DNA of 64,000 bases from Paragordius varius (Eukaryota > Nematomorpha). Each line of letters starts with the position of its first letter. Within the stretch, counting starts at the first letter, position 1. The notes under the pieces are model-generated. The model worked only from the letters and a program-made list of their open reading frames with translations. It made no database searches and was not told where the DNA came from. This document shows positions 60,503 through 64,000 of this stretch, in pieces. Where the stretch lies: assembly GCA_964247055.1 (NCBI GenBank), contig OZ176054.1, forward strand, positions 9,486,001 through 9,550,000, given 5' to 3'. The position numbers and the translations under genes were made by a program.

Positions 60503-61606
60503 CAGTGGTACTCACGCGGTCCTAAGAGTTAAAAATTGCCCTATGACTATATTATTGATGAATTTTTAAAATACACATAAATGAATTTTCGCTTATTTTA
60601 ATATTATTTTATTTTCTTTAGATTTAATTATGGTAATTTTTATTTTTTGCCCAATTTGAAATGTCGAAAAATTTCCCTGCATTAAAATGATTTCAAAATT
60701 TTGGCACAAGTTGTTTCTGTTTGTGTATTCTATTTTCTTTTCTAGTTTGAAATTTTTATTGCATTCCTTTTTTGTATTTAAGCAAGCCTTTCACCCAAAC
60801 TTGCATATATATATTCTTTTCATTGCTATCCTGCATCATTTTTTATAACACATTCACATAAAATATCTTTCTAATCAACATCATTAAATGTCAGCCTGTT
60901 TGCATAATTTAAATTATATTCCTATTTTTTGAAAAAATAATATTTAAACATAATTTAAGGATGACATCTAATGCTAAAAAACGTAAATTCGATGAATATC
61001 GCTTCTTTAAAAAAGAATGGGGAGAAAAGTCGTTTTGAATAAAAATTTTGTTACCTACCTTATATGTAAGGACAACATAATTATAAAAAAATATAATATT
61101 AAAAGACATCTCAATGTGCGCTCTTCGTGAGATTCGGCAACGACAACATAATCAACGAGTATTTAAATTTTTACCAATAAATAATACCATGAAAAGAAGT
61201 GATTTTCTCGAAATTATTAGCACTTTTTTCGAAATAATGGTGTATCTATGAAAAAACTGGTTTCGATCTGCACAGATATCTGTCTCTCTGTGATTGGAAT
61301 AAATAAAGGATTTATTCCTCTTTTGAAAAACAAATATAATTTGAAAATATTTTATCATTTCAGCTTTATTCATCAGCAAAACTTGGTTTCGCGTGTAAAA
61401 GATGAATCACTCAATTTATTAATTAAAACGGTTGTGGATATAGTTAATTACATGCGATCCGAAAAAAAATCATTGTGTTGATTTTGAGTATAAATATGTG
61501 CATTTGTGTCAAATAGCTATAGAATATTTCCTATTATAAGGTTCATAGCCCTCGAAAAAAAATATATTTTATTTAGCCCGTCAAATTTCTTTGGTGAGTT
61601 CCACTG
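60503..61606 (+). mobile_element. Second hAT copy, internally deleted
   Basis: 1104 bp. Ends CAGTGGTACTCACGCGG and (inverse) CAGTGGAACTCACCAAAG, flanked by perfect 8-bp duplications GTATAAAG at 60495-60502 and 61607-61614. Orientation is opposite to the copy at 35832. Plus-strand transposase pieces: MTSNAKKRKFDEYRFFKKEW at 60961, NNTMKRSDFLEIISTFF, and VSICTDICLSVIGINKGFIPLLKNKYN to IHQQNLVSRVKDESLNLLIKTVVDIVNYM (61257-61460). Relative to the first copy it retains a middle piece missing there but lacks the 3' coding part. 61615-62346 is AT-rich with nothing recognised. Confidence 0.85.
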
Positions 61607-62346
61607 GTATAAAGCATTATATATTTTAAAAAGACTAATAATTCAATAATGCTGATTACTATAAAATATTTTAGTTAAAGTTTCGTTTGCTTTCAAAATT
61701 GGATGAAAGAAACAATTTATATCTAATATAAATTTTAAGACAAGCTAATTTTTTAATGAAAATTATATGGTTATAGAACAGCAAACAAGTGTTTTGAGAA
61801 TATTTTAAATACTGTTTCAATCCTAAAAATAGCATGAAATACGATTCGATGAATTTTTGATAAAAAAATTTTTTGAATATTAAAAATATTATTTTCATAT
61901 AACATAGCTTTTAATAAAATTTAATGTCGGCATTTTTGAGTTTTTTACAGGAGAGCTAACCCATTTTAGAAGGGGAAAAAATTTGGGGCTTTCGAAACTT
62001 ATATTTATAAATTTATACTTTATAAAAACAATATTGATTTTTATATGTGATATATTTTAGTGTTATTTTTTCAAACCAGCATTTGGCTTCATAAAAAAAT
62101 TTATTTGACAAAATATGCGCAAATTAGGCCATTTGATATGGAGCAGCTACTAGATAAGTTTAAATTATTTCCTAATATCATTCGTAAGTGTCAATCAGAG
62201 GTACTATGATGATCCTGATACATATTCCCATTAGAATATATGTACGTATATAAAATCAGGAATTTTTATCAAAAGCAAATTATTTTTTTAAGCATTAATT
62301 TGAAGTTTATAATCATAACTATATAATTTTTACTTTTATGACCTTT

Positions 62347-63960
62347 TAGAGTAGCTTTACCGAAAATTTGGAATTTGAATATCTCAAAAGGTATTTAAGG
62401 TATTAGGCCGAATATAATCTTTTCTTTATAGCCTTTACCACAACACTTCGTAATCGGGGATTATACAAAAACTGAGGAAAGAAATGTATCAGGACGATCT
62501 GGTGTTTTTGGTTTTTTGGCCCTGATGTGAGAAAGTTATTTACATATTTAATTACATATCAGAAAATGACAAAATTCGCGCACATTTTTTTCAAATTTGG
62601 TGAAAACAATATGCTTCTTACCAAAAAATATCACTAAAATATATTATAAACCACCTATGAAAATTAAAACTATAAAAAATGGGGATTTTCGGAGATAACA
62701 TCTGAAAATTAAAAATTGTAAAATTATTGTTTTGCTTTTTACTATTTTATGATGTATCTATTAGGGATATTTTTGGAATGAAACATTAGCTTTCACCAAA
62801 AAAAATTTTAAAAGCACGAATTTTGTTATTTTGTAATATGGAGAACTTATCATAAAAGCGTAAATAATAAATTTTTTATCGCTGTATAAGACTTTACCAT
62901 TTGGTGTAGTTTTCTATCAGAGAGCGATTAGAAATTTGATCTTTAATTTAAAGTAAGCCGAATTTTAAAATATGCTTTGATTAGCCTTTTAGAGGCATTA
63001 TACAAATAAACTTTCCAAAAATTTAAAATTGTAACAAAATCTGATCACTTTTTTACCGTTATTTTTTCTATAAACTAATACTTGGATAAAACACATTCAT
63101 TTTAGTCCTTCGATTCAAAACCCCAGGTCTGTTTAAAATTAAATTCTCTAAAAAATATGGATGGAATCGAAACAATCTCAAAATTTTGCACTTATGTAAC
63201 ATTAATAAACCGAAATACATAAAAAAATTTAATAAAAAATAATTAATATTACTTATTTTAAGCTAAAACCGAAATAAAATTTCGTCAACGTCACATGTGT
63301 ACAATGGTAAAATTGAAAAGTAATACAAAATAAACGGCTTTTTCTATTTCTAACAATGTTATATGTATTTTAAATATAAAATTAGCTTTAACTATACCCT
63401 TAAAATTAAATGAATACGATATTTTGCAAAAATTTTCTAAAATAAAAATGGCGTCGAAGTAGCTTGATATAGAACTTTTTTACAAAACCAAATTTTATTG
63501 GGCTTGTTTATATAATTTTTATTAGGATAGAAGGATAAATTTGAATTGAGACCGTTTCTTTCAGTAGTTTTTTAAAAATAACTCAAATTTAAGTCTGAAG
63601 TATTTAAATACCCCAATTTGAATCGAAGTGTTAAATCACTAATGCATTATACAAATAAATGTATATTATGTTTAGAAAATAAATATTAACTTTAAAAAGC
63701 GCCCAGACTACATTTTCATTAAAATCTTATTTTGATTATAATTAGCTGTTTGTTTCAATTTTATGCTATAGAGCTGTCCTAGAATCCTGAAAGCGCTGAA
63801 AAAAATATAAGCTCTTTTTCTAATATATAAGAACACTTGAATAACTTTCAAAAGAGTAGTTTATTCACAAGATTGTGCTCTGGAATAAAACAATACAATA
63901 ACTGATCGTGGAAAAGTTTTATAAAGTGATATGCTTATTTTTAGGTTTTAATAATGTAAG
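62347..63960 (-). mobile_element. Nested MITE cluster: M1 pieces interrupted by repeat E
   Basis: 62347-62430 and 62895-63070 both carry the inverted M1 end (GTAGTTTT..., TTTAAGGTATTAGGCC or TAAAATATGCTTTGATTAGCC, CCTTTTAGAGGCATTATAC). Repeat E occupies 63106-63630 in inverse orientation to 33001-33490. M1 sequence resumes at about 63735-63900 (AATTAGCTGTTTGTTTC, AGAGCTGTCCTAGAATCC). So repeat E appears to have inserted into an M1 copy. Confidence 0.55.
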
Positions 63961-64000
63961 CATGTTATTATGATTCTGTAAAATAAATTACTGCAATATT

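Overview
This window is AT-rich animal DNA with intron-containing genes. The best lineage clue is a delta/epsilon-like glutathione S-transferase (Ser catalytic motif, E-S-R-A-I motif, about 212 residues), which points to an arthropod. The mix of mariner, hAT, Helitron-like, RTE-like LINE and MITE sequence fits that, but I cannot name the species.

Layout. (1) 64-12493, minus: the 5' part of a PRP16/DHX38 spliceosomal DEAH helicase, 15 exons, running off the left edge. Its introns carry MITEs and a 1.1-kb fold-back element. (2) 12506-25201, plus: a SART3/Prp24-like HAT-repeat plus RRM protein (U4/U6 snRNP recycling), 24 exons, 1181 codons. It is head-to-head with PRP16, with only 12 bp between the two predicted start codons. 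(3) 25.3-33.6 kb: repeat-rich gap with a tRNA-type SINE, a LINE endonuclease relic, a Helitron-like block, a fairly complete RTE-like LINE and MITEs. (4) 33678-47362, plus: a voltage-gated calcium channel alpha2delta subunit, 20 exons, 1228 codons. Its 5.7-kb third intron holds a MITE and a second LINE that is itself interrupted by a hAT transposon with a perfect 8-bp target duplication. (5) 47576-49588, minus: a BTBD17-like BTB-BACK protein, convergent with alpha2delta. (6) 49.6-57.5 kb: MITEs, a roughly 160/320-bp satellite inside a Helitron-like block, and a decayed mariner. (7) 57690-58478, plus: the GST, 5 exons. (8) 58.5-64 kb: more MITEs, tandem repeats and a second, internally deleted hAT copy.

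The most unusual signal is a class of ultra-short introns. Three genes (SART3, alpha2delta, GST) each hold two introns of only 21-24 nt. All six have GT...AG ends. Removing each gives an open frame, and in most cases a gap-free match to the remembered family sequence; leaving any one in gives a stop. Other introns in the same genes run from hundreds to thousands of bases. Together with two spliceosome-factor genes sharing one tiny intergenic space, and a SART3 in which I find only one RRM, the window suggests a splicing apparatus worth studying in this lineage. The link between these points is inference; the exon-phase bookkeeping (PRP16 823 codons so far, SART3 1182 with stop, alpha2delta 1229 with stop, BTBD17 480 with stop, GST 213 with stop, all closing in frame) was worked out directly from the sequence.
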